DNA of 64,000 bases from Gloeobacter kilaueensis JS1 (GCF_000484535.1 NC_022600.1:2108001-2172000), one strand, 5' to 3'. Positions 8,874-18,383 are shown, counted from the stretch's first letter. Notes: a model not told the origin generated them from the letters alone. Program-made: numbers and translations.

Positions 8874-11591
8874 TCACGGTGGCAGCACCGCTCCTGCTTC
8901 CCGATGCCCGTGTCTGGGTAATTGCACGGGCCGCCAGTCTCCCGACGCCGCAAAGGACGCCCACCAAAAAGGGTGCGACCGCTGCGGCTGGTTTAGAATT
9001 GCCAGCTGCGCCTGCCGGAGCGCTTCGGAGCGCCCTGCCCCCGCTGCCAACCGCTTATAGAACCGTTTCATCAGCTCCGCCGTCGTCCGGTCCCCCACCG
9101 CCCACAGGGCGAGCATCTGGCTTCTTGTCCCCGCCAGGGCCAGGGCTCGCCTCAGCCCCTGTACGCCCTCGCCGCCGACGACGGGACCGGCTCCGCTCTG
9201 GCAGGCCGATATCACCGCCAGTTCGGTCCCCTCCAGGTCGAGTCCCTGGGCTTCGAGGGCGGTGAGTACGCCGTCTTCGCTTCCCGAGGAGCGGACATTG
9301 AAGCCTGCCAGGGCGACTCCAGAGCGCAACAGCGGCTCCTGGGAGTCGGCTTCATTCTCGGTACTGTCCTGGTCTTCGAGAAAGAAGCCGTGGGTGGCCA
9401 GGTGCAACAGCGCCGGGGAGTGGGTAGCTTTGAGGGCGTTCTCGGTCGCCTGCGCTCCGATCAAAAGCCGGGTTGTAGGGGTGCCCAGCAACCGGGCGAC
9501 GGCAGTGGCCTCGGCTCTTGCCCCTGGCAGGGGTTGGACGGTGAAGCCCGCTAGAGCGGAGGAGCGCAGGTTCTCCTGCGACGAGCGCGGGCGTTCTATT
9601 TCGCTTATCTTTCCAGCTGCTTGCCCCTTCCCGGTGACAGGTTGGGCAGCAAGGAACGGGGCAGGACCAGCGCGGCCAAAATCTGGCCCCCCCACTACCA
9701 GCGGTGCGCTTCGAGGTGTCGGTGGTGCGACCTGGGCCAGACGGGGCAGTTCGCGCCCAGAAACAAGGTAGGTGAGGGTGTGAGCCTGCAGCAAAAAGTG
9801 TCCATCTGGCCCAATCAGGGCAGCGAAGGGCACGGTGTTGAGCTGTCCATCGGGGGCAATCAGCAGGTGCTTGACTTGCAGGTGGCTTGCCAAGGGAGCA
9901 AGAAGCTTTTTGTACAGGAGGCGGGCAAGCTTGCGGACCGGGCCATCGACTGGAGCAGTCGGATCGAGCAACCAGCCGCGCCAGGTGTCTACCAGCCTGT
10001 CTATCTGTCGGGCATCGCCAAGATCGACCCCGAGGGGCGACCCCGTGGGCGAGAGCAGGTAGGCGGCGTAGCGCGGTGCCCCGAAGTGCTGGGCGGGGGT
10101 GGCCGACTGCAATTCAAAGGGACGGTAGAGCACGAACTCGACGAGTACCGCGTCCTTGGGCAGCGCTTGCTGAACCGCCTGGAGAGTGAGTGGGCGGGAA
10201 AAAGCACCCGGAGGACCACCGGTAGTTACCAGACTGTCCTCCAGTTGGTGGACCTGAGCACGCAGCGCCCTCACCTGGGTCTGGTATTGCTCGGGCGGTA
10301 GATCGGACTGCTGGAAGACGAGGGAGGCGAGTTGGGCGCGGGTATCGGCCAACTGCTGCAGGGGTTGCTGAGCGTTGGCGGGTAGGCGCAGACGCAGGCG
10401 GGCCAGGGCAAGCGTCGCTTCCTCCAGCACCCGGCCTTTGCGGCTGAGGATCGTAGCGAGAGCGAGGCGGGCGGCCTGAGGATCGGTTGGCAAACGGGAC
10501 AGGTGCAACCAGAGGGTAAAATCGGCAGCTTCTTTGAGGGATCTGAGGTAGGCAAGGCTGCGGGGTTGGGAGGCAGCCGGGAGGTTGAGCGTGAGGTTAT
10601 CCTCCTGGATGTCGAGAATCTGCTGGAGAATCTGGCGGGCATCGTCGAGTCGGTTTTGACCGAGGCGGAGCAGAGACAGCTCGAAGAGACTCTCGATCAC
10701 ATACGGATGCCGTGGCCCCAGGGCTTTCTCAAAAATGGCCAGACCGCGCTGGAAAAGTGCATCGGCACTCGTGTATTCGCCGCGCTCCCGGTACAGTCTG
10801 GCCAGGTTGTTGAGGTTCGCCGCCACGTTCCGATGTTCTGGCCCCAAAACCTTCTGCCAGATCGTCAGGGCTCGCTTGAGGAGGGGCTCAGCTCCGGTGT
10901 AATCTCCCCGGTCGGTGTACAGAATAGCCAGATTGTTGAGAGTCATCGCCACGTCCTGATGCTCCGGCCCCCGGACTTTTTCGAGGATGGCCAGGGCACG
11001 CCTGTACAGGGGCTCGGCCTCAGCGTCATTGCCTTGACTCGAGTACAAGATGGCCAGATTGCCGAGGATCACCGCCACGACCGGATGCTCCGGCCCCCGA
11101 ACTTTTTCGAGGATGGTCAGGGCACGCCTGTACAGGGGCTCGGCCCTGGCGTAGTCCCCCTGGTCGGCATACAGGACAGCGAGATTGCTGAGGGTCATCG
11201 CCACGTCCTGATGCTCCGGCCCCCGGACTTTTTCGAGGATGGCCAGGGTACGCCCGTACAGGGGCTCGGCTCCGGCATAATTGCCCTGACTGTAGTACAG
11301 GCTGGCCAGGTCGTTGAGGCTCTGGGCCACCTCCGGGTGCTCTGGCCCCAGGACTTTTTCACGAATAGCCAGAGCCCGTTCGCTCAAAGGCTGGGCCTGC
11401 CCGTACTGGCCCATCTCCTGCAGCCGGATACTTTGCTCGTACAATCGCTTCGCTTCTGCCAGCTCCTCCTGCGATACCTGTACCGGTTGTGCCTGAGTAG
11501 ACTGCGGACAGGCGAAACCCAGGCTGGCTATCAGGGACAAAACGGAGAGCCACCGACGAGCAGAACGGCTTAGAGAAAAGGGCAATTGCAT
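8874..11591 (-). CDS. exported TPR-CHAT caspase-like protein
   Basis: 905 residues. An N-terminal signal peptide (SVLSLIASLGFACPQSTQAQ) is followed by about six kinesin-light-chain-type TPRs of 42 residues (roughly 43-300; repeated GPEHPxVAxxLNNLAxLY), a helical linker (300-470), then a C-terminal CHAT domain (about 475-890). The caspase-fold dyad is present: His734 in HLATHGFF and Cys797 in SACQSG. CHAT proteins are proteases or pseudo-proteases related to caspases and separases. The gene follows a sigma-like membrane protein by 16 bp, so the two are almost surely co-transcribed. Its target is unknown; the partner is an obvious candidate. Confidence 0.9.
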   Translation of the reverse strand: MQLPFSLSRSARRWLSVLSLIASLGFACPQSTQAQPVQVSQEELAEAKRLYEQSIRLQEMGQYGQAQPLSERALAIREKVLGPEHPEVAQSLNDLASLYYSQGNYAGAEPLYGRTLAILEKVRGPEHQDVAMTLSNLAVLYADQGDYARAEPLYRRALTILEKVRGPEHPVVAVILGNLAILYSSQGNDAEAEPLYRRALAILEKVRGPEHQDVAMTLNNLAILYTDRGDYTGAEPLLKRALTIWQKVLGPEHRNVAANLNNLARLYRERGEYTSADALFQRGLAIFEKALGPRHPYVIESLFELSLLRLGQNRLDDARQILQQILDIQEDNLTLNLPAASQPRSLAYLRSLKEAADFTLWLHLSRLPTDPQAARLALATILSRKGRVLEEATLALARLRLRLPANAQQPLQQLADTRAQLASLVFQQSDLPPEQYQTQVRALRAQVHQLEDSLVTTGGPPGAFSRPLTLQAVQQALPKDAVLVEFVLYRPFELQSATPAQHFGAPRYAAYLLSPTGSPLGVDLGDARQIDRLVDTWRGWLLDPTAPVDGPVRKLARLLYKKLLAPLASHLQVKHLLIAPDGQLNTVPFAALIGPDGHFLLQAHTLTYLVSGRELPRLAQVAPPTPRSAPLVVGGPDFGRAGPAPFLAAQPVTGKGQAAGKISEIERPRSSQENLRSSALAGFTVQPLPGARAEATAVARLLGTPTTRLLIGAQATENALKATHSPALLHLATHGFFLEDQDSTENEADSQEPLLRSGVALAGFNVRSSGSEDGVLTALEAQGLDLEGTELAVISACQSGAGPVVGGEGVQGLRRALALAGTRSQMLALWAVGDRTTAELMKRFYKRLAAGAGRSEALRQAQLAILNQPQRSHPFWWASFAASGDWRPVQLPRHGHREAGAVLPP
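10834..11361 (-). repeat. 126-bp tandem DNA repeats encoding TPRs
   Basis: Near-identical blocks recur every 126 bp (for example the GCTCCGG start at 10961, 11087 and 11213, with diverged copies at 10835 and 11339). They encode 42-residue TPR units. The high DNA identity of the middle copies suggests recent duplication or gene conversion inside the gene. Confidence 0.8.
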
Positions 11592-11607
11592 CTTCCAACG
11601 TCCGCAA

Positions 11608-13479
11608 CTATTCGTACTTGTTTGTAGCTGCAGAACTCGCGCCTGATGCAGGAACGCTCTTTTGAGGGTCTTGTGCTGCCCGGTGGCAGCTCCAGCGGTG
11701 TTGTTCCGCTTCCAACGCCACCCGGTAGCGCCCGCTTCGGAGAGTGGCTTCCCGCCGCGTCGATAGGTCCTCTAATCTGCCAGCGGCCAGAAGGGTCTGT
11801 AGTGCGCCCAGTACGAGTGCATCCACCTGCTCACCGCCAGAGACGATGATTTCAGGAGAGGGGCTGCCCTCTACCGGCGTACCATCCGCTCCCAGGGTGG
11901 CTTCGATGACAGCGAAGCCCGCCAATCCTGCCGGCACGGGGGCTGCAGCTGCGAGGGCGGCGCACAGGTTCCTGGCATCCGATGGAATGGAGAGATCATC
12001 CGGCTCGCGCACCCTGTCGGGGAGCCTTCCAGTATTCGCTGGAGGCCGCTTTGTCTCTGTTTTGCTGAAATTTTGGACACGCTTAGACGCCCCGGCGGTA
12101 CCTGCTTTTGAGATGGAAAGGCCGTGTTTGTCCTGGGGTCTGGGCATGCTGCGCTGCGTCTGGGACGTGGCGGAGCTTGCGCTTTGTTGGGCAGACCGCG
12201 CAGATGAAGCGGCGGAGACGGTCCGGGGAGAAGGGCTGCTTGTAGCCGCAATCGGCTGTTTCGCAGCACTTTTTATCGGAGTCGAGAAGGGGCGACCAGC
12301 CGTGGCAGGTTGTGGTCTGTGCTCGATCGGTGAGCGCAGGGGAGGCTGCAGTTCGGAGGGTACGAACACGAACAGCGCCCAGGCTGCGGCCACTGCTCCC
12401 GTCGCCGCAGATGCCACCTGCAGCGCCCTCGAACCGCTCGCCCAGACTTGTGATGGCGCGGGGCCGGCCAGTAGCTCGTCCAGCAACTCTCCTACCGGGC
12501 CACCGGCAAGCTCGGGCGGTGCGAATACGGTCCCTTGCCACCCCGAGCGGCGCACCAGCTCCGGCAATGCTTGCTCGAAGGCAGCCCGCGCCACTGTACC
12601 GGAGGCTCCAGCGGGCCCGGTTGCAGGCTGCAACCTGCCCTCCGATAGTCCCCGACAGAAAGCCGTTCCACCGCAATCGTCCTCGAAATTTTCGCCTAAA
12701 ATCTCCGCCAGCCTCTCGGCGGCGCGCTTGAGCTTCTGGCTCACCCGGCCAGGGGTCAGCCTTACCGAGCGGGCCACCTCCTGTTGCCGCTCCCCCCGCA
12801 GGTGTACCCGCTCGACGAGCAGCCGCTCCGCCTCTGCCAGCCTCTCCAGAGCCCGCAAAAACCGCTCCCGGCACTGATCTTCGAGCAACTGGTTTTCAGG
12901 GCTACCCTCCTTGCTGGCGACGGTCTCGCCCAGGGCGGGCAGATCTCCGTCTTGCTGGGTCGTTCCTACTGGAGCATCGAGGGACAGAGGTGCGTGGGCC
13001 CACCGCCTGAGCCAGCGGCGCACCCGCCCGCCGTCCGTCTGCGGCACCCGCCGCCCCCAGTCAACGTCGATCTCGGAGCACAGGCGCTTGTACACCGGGA
13101 GGAGCACGTACACCTTAAACCAGGGTCCAAAGTGACCGCGCTCGGGGTCGAACTGGGGCAGACGGGCGTGGACCATGAGTTTGACTTCTTCGCTCAACAG
13201 TTCGGCGTCAAAGCGCGGATGGCTCCCGGCGGGCGAACGGCGACAGAACTCCCGGCACAACCGCTCGAGTACACCGTGGAACTCCCCGAGACCAGCCCGG
13301 CTCGCCTCGCGCTCCAACCGCCCCAGGCACTGGATTTTTTCTGTAGAAGAAAGACCCGCTGCGGCAACGACCTGCTGTCGCTTGCGCTCGATCGGTTGGA
13401 GGACCACAGCCAGTTGGTGCAATTGCTCGGCCTTGCTCTGGCGGGGGAATCGCTGCTCGAAAGGGAGAATATTGTCCAC
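11608..13479 (-). CDS. sigma-70-like protein fused to a TM helix and TonB_C-like periplasmic domain
   Basis: 623 residues from GTG 13479. The N-terminal half resembles an ECF-type sigma factor: a region 2-like part (FDPERGHFGPWFKVYVLLPVYKRL, about 110-133) and a region 4 helix-turn-helix (QQEVARSVRLTPGRVSQKLKRAAERL, about 232-257). A single hydrophobic helix follows at about 353-373, then a Ser/Pro-rich linker (374-500). The C-terminus (515-595) reads like a TonB C-terminal-type beta-alpha-beta domain (AVIEATLGADGTPVEG). The HTH would face the cytoplasm and the C-terminus the periplasm. It lies 16 bp upstream of the CHAT gene. The sigma call is from motif reading and needs a profile search. 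Confidence 0.72.
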   Translation of the reverse strand: MDNILPFEQRFPRQSKAEQLHQLAVVLQPIERKRQQVVAAAGLSSTEKIQCLGRLEREASRAGLGEFHGVLERLCREFCRRSPAGSHPRFDAELLSEEVKLMVHARLPQFDPERGHFGPWFKVYVLLPVYKRLCSEIDVDWGRRVPQTDGGRVRRWLRRWAHAPLSLDAPVGTTQQDGDLPALGETVASKEGSPENQLLEDQCRERFLRALERLAEAERLLVERVHLRGERQQEVARSVRLTPGRVSQKLKRAAERLAEILGENFEDDCGGTAFCRGLSEGRLQPATGPAGASGTVARAAFEQALPELVRRSGWQGTVFAPPELAGGPVGELLDELLAGPAPSQVWASGSRALQVASAATGAVAAAWALFVFVPSELQPPLRSPIEHRPQPATAGRPFSTPIKSAAKQPIAATSSPSPRTVSAASSARSAQQSASSATSQTQRSMPRPQDKHGLSISKAGTAGASKRVQNFSKTETKRPPANTGRLPDRVREPDDLSIPSDARNLCAALAAAAPVPAGLAGFAVIEATLGADGTPVEGSPSPEIIVSGGEQVDALVLGALQTLLAAGRLEDLSTRREATLRSGRYRVALEAEQHRWSCHRAAQDPQKSVPASGASSAATNKYE

Positions 13480-14395
13480 CGGTGTGACCTCATACTGTCA
13501 AGAAGACGCAAAAAGGGAAGCCCGCTACGGGACAGAGCTTGATAATATAAACCCCGCTTCATAGTAATAGGGGAAATGATAGCGCAGTTCGTTCATTTCT
13601 CAATCTCCTTGAAATAGGGAATTGTCGATTGACAACTGCCGCAGAACGTTGCACAGGGGCTTCTATACAGTTAGGGAAAGGAACACCCAGAGGTTACTTT
13701 TCGGGTGGATCAGAAAAAATTTTGGCAGAGGACTAAACCTGGCCCTCATTTTTGGATACAGGGATTCTGAGACAGTACATTCGCGGTCGGATGGCCAGTT
13801 AGCCACTCCCACAGCAGGGTAATCCACCTGCACGGATGCCTGTCTCCTGTAAAATCTGCTTCTGCCTGCCGTCGCGAACTTCGAGGGGTGCCGTCGTCAT
13901 TCGGCTAAGAGTTCGGGGGGGTTCTATCGCAATGATTTCTGAGAGCAAAACAGGCAGGTACACAGACTTTACAGGAGTGCTACTCGTGGCATTTTTCTGT
14001 TCTCGCACAACAGCATCATCCGTGCGCTGCTCCTTGCCGCTGCCAGCGCTCGATCTCTACTCTGCAACCAGCGATAAATTATGCAAAGAAAACGAATGAA
14101 ACTATTGAGTCAGCCAGCCAGTTCCGGTAGCAATTTGCTGTTGTCTTCGCTCGACTATCGCCTGTATCGCCTGGGCTGGAACCACCGCCTGCACAGTCCT
14201 CCCCATCCCATCCTCTGGATAGTGATGAGCTTGAGCTATCTATACCGCAGGGGATTCAAGGAGGCGTCCCGGTGGGCAGCAACGCAGCACTCTCAGCGCG
14301 CAGAAAAGCGAGACTGACCTGGCGGCGAAGAAATCGCGGCTCGACAGACCGGGGCGCTCAACCAGGAACAAAGACCAACTCAAGGAGCATATCCA
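13480..14395 (+). other. long intergenic region without a convincing gene
   Basis: About 0.9 kb between the sigma-like gene and the pentapeptide gene. Short frames exist on both strands, the best being an ATG at 14081 giving 78 residues, but none has a clear family, ribosome binding site or neighbour logic. The stretch next to 13479 is AT-rich (around 13540-13620) and likely holds the promoter of the sigma-like/CHAT unit. I see no tRNA or repeat array here. Confidence 0.5.
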
Positions 14396-15778
14396 ATGGC
14401 AAATCTGCAGCACCTGAAAATACTCCTGAGCGGCACTCTGCAGTTTGCAGCGTGGCGGAAGGCCAACGGAAACCTTCGGCCCGATCTGGCGGCGGCCATC
14501 CTGCAGGGAGTGAATCTGTACTACGCGGATCTGGGTGAGGCCGACTTGAATGGAGCCAACCTGGGGGGAGCGAATCTGGGGGGAGCCAACCTGGGCGGGG
14601 CGAGCTTGAACGGAGCCAACCTGAGCGGAGCCAACCTGGGCGGGGCGGATTTAAGAGGGGCGGACCTGAGTGAGGCCGACTTGAGCTGGGCTGACTTGAA
14701 CTGGGCCGATCTGAGCGGGGCCAACCTGGGCAGAGCGGATCTGAGCGGATCGAACTTGAACTGGGCCGATCTGCGCGGAGCGTATCTGGGTGGAACGGAT
14801 CTGAGCAAGGCAGACCTGCGCGAAGCAAGCCTGAGCGGGGCCGCTTACCTCAAGGGCGTGGACCTGCACGGGGCCAACCTGAGTGGAGCCAACCTGAGCA
14901 GGGTGATCATGAATGGCGTGGACCTGGAAGAGGCGGACCTGCGTGGGGCAAACCTGGGCGGGGCGGACTTGCGCAGGGCGAACTTGAACAGGGCGAAGCT
15001 GAGTGGAGCGAACCTGGAGCGCGCGAACCTGAAGGGAGCGGACCTGAGCGGCGCAGATCTGCGCCAAGTCCGTCTGGCCGGTTGTTGCCTTGAGGAGGCA
15101 ATTTTGCAAGGCTGTCGGGTATACGGGACGGCTGCCTGGGACGTCAAAATCAACGAGCGCACCGATCAGCGCAATCTCCTCATCACCGATGTGGGTGAAG
15201 CTGCAGTGAGCGTGGACAACTTGAAGATCGCCCGGTTTCTCCACCTCCTGCTCGACAACACCGAACTTAAAGACGCCATCGACGCGCTCACCTTAAAGGC
15301 AGTGCTGATTCTGGGGCATTTTTCGCCGGAGCGACAGTCCGTCCTCGCTGCCCTGCAAGGGGAACTGCGCCGGCGCGATCACCTGCCCATTGTCTTCAAC
15401 TTTGCCGGTAGCGAAACCCAGACGACGATCGAAACGGTCAGGGCTCTGGCGGGCCTGTCGAGGTTTGTCATCGCCGATCTCGCCGATGGCAGGAGCATCC
15501 CTGCACAGCTGCACACGACCGTCTCCGAGTTGGACAACCGGGCGTTCGTGCTCATCGCCGAAAAAAGCAGCCGAATACATGGACAAGTTGAAAATTTCTT
15601 GAATCGGGTGAACGTTGTGCAAGCCATCTTCGAGTACAGTTCACCGGAACACTTGATGGCATCGCTTGTGGAACGAGTGGTAGCTTCCGCCCAGGCGTGG
15701 TCCGAGCAGTTGTGCAACCGGCACACAAGGCCCATCACAACCCCTTTACTGTCCGACATTGCTTCGTCGGGTAACTGA
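14396..15778 (+). CDS. pentapeptide-repeat protein with TIR-like C-terminal domain
   Basis: 460 residues; AAGGAG precedes ATG 14396. An N-terminal helix region (FAAWRKANGNLRPDL) leads into about 38 pentapeptide repeats A(D/N)LxG, residues 38-235, which form a right-handed quadrilateral beta-helix. After a YGTAAWDVKI junction comes an alpha/beta domain (about 298-435: KAVLILGHFSPERQSVLAAL, then RFVIADLADGRSIP) with the alternating strand/helix order of TIR-like folds, known at the C-terminus of many cyanobacterial pentapeptide proteins. A catalytic Glu typical of NADase TIRs is not obvious. A sensing or defence-related role is possible but unproven. Confidence 0.85.
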   Translation: MANLQHLKILLSGTLQFAAWRKANGNLRPDLAAAILQGVNLYYADLGEADLNGANLGGANLGGANLGGASLNGANLSGANLGGADLRGADLSEADLSWADLNWADLSGANLGRADLSGSNLNWADLRGAYLGGTDLSKADLREASLSGAAYLKGVDLHGANLSGANLSRVIMNGVDLEEADLRGANLGGADLRRANLNRAKLSGANLERANLKGADLSGADLRQVRLAGCCLEEAILQGCRVYGTAAWDVKINERTDQRNLLITDVGEAAVSVDNLKIARFLHLLLDNTELKDAIDALTLKAVLILGHFSPERQSVLAALQGELRRRDHLPIVFNFAGSETQTTIETVRALAGLSRFVIADLADGRSIPAQLHTTVSELDNRAFVLIAEKSSRIHGQVENFLNRVNVVQAIFEYSSPEHLMASLVERVVASAQAWSEQLCNRHTRPITTPLLSDIASSGN

Positions 15779-15891
15779 GCAGTTTTCAGATGCCGAATGG
15801 CCAACTTTGATCTATGAGTACCGTTGTCTAACTTCCTGCAGACTGGTACCGGGGGCAGAGCCGCCACCTGTAGCCGGGTGCGACGATTTTT

Positions 15892-16398
15892 ATGGAGGCT
15901 GATGCGGGAGATACTCAGGTGGAAAGTCAAGCTAATTCGCAGGACAAAGTGGCGGCGGGTGCAGCGAGAAAAGGCACTCTGGCTGGTCTATTTGCGGTTC
16001 GAGGCGATGCGGAGAATGCTGTACGTGATTTGATGCGCGCTGGTTTTGCAGACGAGCAACTTGGTTTTGAGAGCCGGGCGGCAACGGGAACTCGCCCTGA
16101 CGACGTGCTGGTACGCCCGCCGGGAGGGGGAGCGGCGGGTGATGCCCTGCGCGGAGCAGGCTTGAACGTCAGCCGAAGCACCCCCGTCGAAGATGGGCTG
16201 ACCGGTCCCCCCGCTGGGCGGGATGTGGGCAAGCGCCACTTTACCTCTCCGTTCATCGACGATCTATCGGAACCCGCCCGGCACTACCTGCAAAGCAGCG
16301 TCCAGAGTGGAGCGATGGCGGTATTCGTCCAGGCTGCTGAGCGCTTTGAAGAAGCAAAGGCGATCCTCTTAGAACACGGTGCTGATATCCACGCCTGA
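15892..16398 (+). CDS. YflT-like general stress protein domain
   Basis: 168 residues from ATG 15892; GTG 15919 is an alternative start with GGGAG upstream. The N-terminal core (AVRGDAENAVRDLMRAGFADEQLGF) is the pattern of the heat-induced stress protein YflT domain, which occurs in small general-stress proteins. A Gly/Pro-rich middle is followed by a C-terminal helix pair (PARHYLQSSVQSGAMAVFVQA; AKAILLEHGADIHA) that repeats the same kind of ferredoxin-like half. Soluble and probably cytoplasmic. Function within the family is undefined. Confidence 0.6.
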   Translation: MEADAGDTQVESQANSQDKVAAGAARKGTLAGLFAVRGDAENAVRDLMRAGFADEQLGFESRAATGTRPDDVLVRPPGGGAAGDALRGAGLNVSRSTPVEDGLTGPPAGRDVGKRHFTSPFIDDLSEPARHYLQSSVQSGAMAVFVQAAERFEEAKAILLEHGADIHA

Positions 16399-16437
16399 GG
16401 CCCCGCTTATCAGCCAAGACCTCCACAGCGGTGGCAG

Positions 16438-18288
16438 TTAAAAGGGCAGATCGTCTTCCTCGTCGATTACAGGCGGCGGAGCGCTGGCCGGGGCCGGCTC
16501 GTCGCTGGTTTCACCGTCGAAGTTGACCACCGCGCCGTTGAAAAACTCTGCCAGGCCGTGGGCGGCCCGGTCCAGTTCGTCCGGCTCCTCGATTGTCTGG
16601 GGAGAACGCGGCTCCGGTAGGGGGGGCGAGACAGCAGGCGGGGGTGCCGGCTCTGGAGGAGCAGAGGCAGGAGGGCTGAAGCTCACCGGCGGCGGGGTGT
16701 AGCTGTCCGCCGGTGGGGGCGGTGCGCTCGGGGCAACCTGGGGCTCCTTGCCGACGGCGAACTTGATATCGACGGCGGTGCCCAGAAATTGCTGGAGGAC
16801 TTCTTGAATTTGCTTGAGGCGCTTCGGTTCACTCGCCCGCTTCACCAGAGCCGCCGAGTTAAAGCCGATCACAACCTGCCTGGCGGTTTGCTCGTAACAG
16901 AAGCTGGAGGACATCAGGCTCTGGGTCGGCTGAGGAATCAACCTCAGCCACTCCTGCCAGCGGTCGCGCAGCAGAGCGGGGGTGGCCGGGATGGCGGGTG
17001 GTGGGGCCGAAGTCGGCGGTGGAGGGGGAGGCGGAGGACTGGCAGCAGGGGGAGGAGCAGGCGGAGCGGGGGACGGCGGAGCGGGGGGAGGAGGCACCGC
17101 CGGTTTGGAAGCTGGAATACTGGCTGGAGGCGGAGCAGTAGCGGTGGCTGGAGGTTTTGGAGCCGGGGAGGGTAGCGGCCTCGCTGGAGTTTCAGTGCGC
17201 TCTGCTGGGGGGGCAAGCAGACTCAGCAGGCTCACCTCCAGCCACAACCGGGGCTGGGTCGAAGCTTTAATTTGCGGCTCGGCCTGGCGCAACCGTTCCT
17301 GCAGTGCCAGAAGTTGGGCGGCGCTATAAAATTTTGCCCGCTCGACGAGCTGCTGCCAGGTAGGAGCGGTGAGGGCAACTAGGTCGCGCCGGTCAGGAGC
17401 AGTGAGGGCAATCAGCAGATCGCGGTAAAAGCCCAGCAGATCCTGCAGCACCTGCAGGGGCTCCTTGCCGCTGTCGAGCAGGCGGCGCACCTGCTCGATG
17501 AGCGCGGTGCTATCCGCTGCCTGAATGCTGTCTACGAGCGCGAGCAATTCTCGCTCTGGCACCGCGCCCACCAGTTGCCAGACGCGCTCCGCATCGATCA
17601 CCCCGTCTAAGAGCGCGAGCTGATCGAGCAGGCTCTCGGCGTCGCGCAGACCGCCCTGGGCGATCTGGGCTACCAGTTCGAGCGCTTCGGTCTCGACGTT
17701 GATATTTTCTTTGAAGGCAATCGCCTCCAGGTGATCGACCATCTCGGTGAGCGGAATGCGCCGAAAATCGAAGCGCTGGCAGCGCGAGATCACTGTCGGC
17801 AGCACCTTCTGGGGGTCGGTGGTGGCGAGCACAAAAGTGACGTGGGCGGGCGGCTCTTCGAGGGTCTTGAGCAGGCAGTTGAAGGCTGCCGAGCTGAGCA
17901 TATGCACCTCGTCCAGGATGTAAATTTTTCTGCGGCTCTGGACGGGAGCGAACTGGGCGCGCTCAATCAGTTCGCGAATATTATCGACGCCGGTGTTGGA
18001 GGCAGCGTCGATCTCGATCACATCGAGGGCGCTGCCCCCCGCAATCGCCAGGCACTGCTCGCAGGAACCGCAAGGATCGGGCGTCGGACCGGCGATGCAG
18101 TTGAGCGCCTTGGCGATCAGCCGGGCGGTGGTCGTCTTGCCGGTGCCACGGGAGCCTGTAAATAAATAAGCGTTGGCGATCCGGTTGGTTTTAAGAGCGT
18201 TGGTGAGGGTGGCGATGATCGGCCCCTGACCCACCACGTCGCCGAAGCGCTGGGGCCGATACTTGTGGTGCAGAGGCTCGTAGACCAT
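16438..18288 (-). CDS. dnaX: DNA polymerase III subunit gamma/tau
   Basis: 616 residues. The clamp-loader AAA+ core is complete: Walker A GSRGTGKTT (45-53), zinc cysteines C64, C73, C76 and C79, Walker B DEVH (126-129) and the SRC arginine-finger motif (168-170). Domain III follows to about residue 370. A Pro-rich linker with long runs of Pro and Ala separates it from the C-terminal tau region. No intein is present, unlike the split dnaX of Synechocystis. I saw no obvious slippage heptamer, so production of a short gamma form is undetermined. Confidence 0.95.
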   Translation of the reverse strand: MVYEPLHHKYRPQRFGDVVGQGPIIATLTNALKTNRIANAYLFTGSRGTGKTTTARLIAKALNCIAGPTPDPCGSCEQCLAIAGGSALDVIEIDAASNTGVDNIRELIERAQFAPVQSRRKIYILDEVHMLSSAAFNCLLKTLEEPPAHVTFVLATTDPQKVLPTVISRCQRFDFRRIPLTEMVDHLEAIAFKENINVETEALELVAQIAQGGLRDAESLLDQLALLDGVIDAERVWQLVGAVPERELLALVDSIQAADSTALIEQVRRLLDSGKEPLQVLQDLLGFYRDLLIALTAPDRRDLVALTAPTWQQLVERAKFYSAAQLLALQERLRQAEPQIKASTQPRLWLEVSLLSLLAPPAERTETPARPLPSPAPKPPATATAPPPASIPASKPAVPPPPAPPSPAPPAPPPAASPPPPPPPPTSAPPPAIPATPALLRDRWQEWLRLIPQPTQSLMSSSFCYEQTARQVVIGFNSAALVKRASEPKRLKQIQEVLQQFLGTAVDIKFAVGKEPQVAPSAPPPPADSYTPPPVSFSPPASAPPEPAPPPAVSPPLPEPRSPQTIEEPDELDRAAHGLAEFFNGAVVNFDGETSDEPAPASAPPPVIDEEDDLPF

Positions 18289-18313
18289 GGCGGGGTACGC
18301 TCGAACGTTCCAC

Positions 18314-18383
18314 TATTATCGCCACCGGAGCGCTACAGCTATCTCACCTATTATCGCCACCGGAGCGCTACAGCTATCTCACC
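18314..18383 (+). repeat. 35-bp tandem duplication
   Basis: A 35-bp segment (18314-18348) is repeated exactly and head to tail at 18349-18383, just upstream of dnaX. Because 35 is not a multiple of three, any reading frame through the two copies is shifted. Confidence 0.9.

Noticed and set aside
10503-11573. 356-residue plus-strand frame opposite the TPR region
   Set aside because: Its repeats are the reverse of the TPR-coding repeats; there is no start signal or family.
13629-13668. TTGACA and CTATAC as a promoter in the 13.5-14.4 kb gap
   Set aside because: The spacing is 28 bp, too long for a sigma-70 promoter, and no gene follows.
14530-15060. Short-period repeats resembling a repeat array
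   Set aside because: They encode pentapeptide repeats in frame; there are no spacers, so it is not a CRISPR array.
16438-17200. Gly-rich plus-strand frames opposite dnaX
   Set aside because: They mirror the Pro-rich tau linker and have no independent support.
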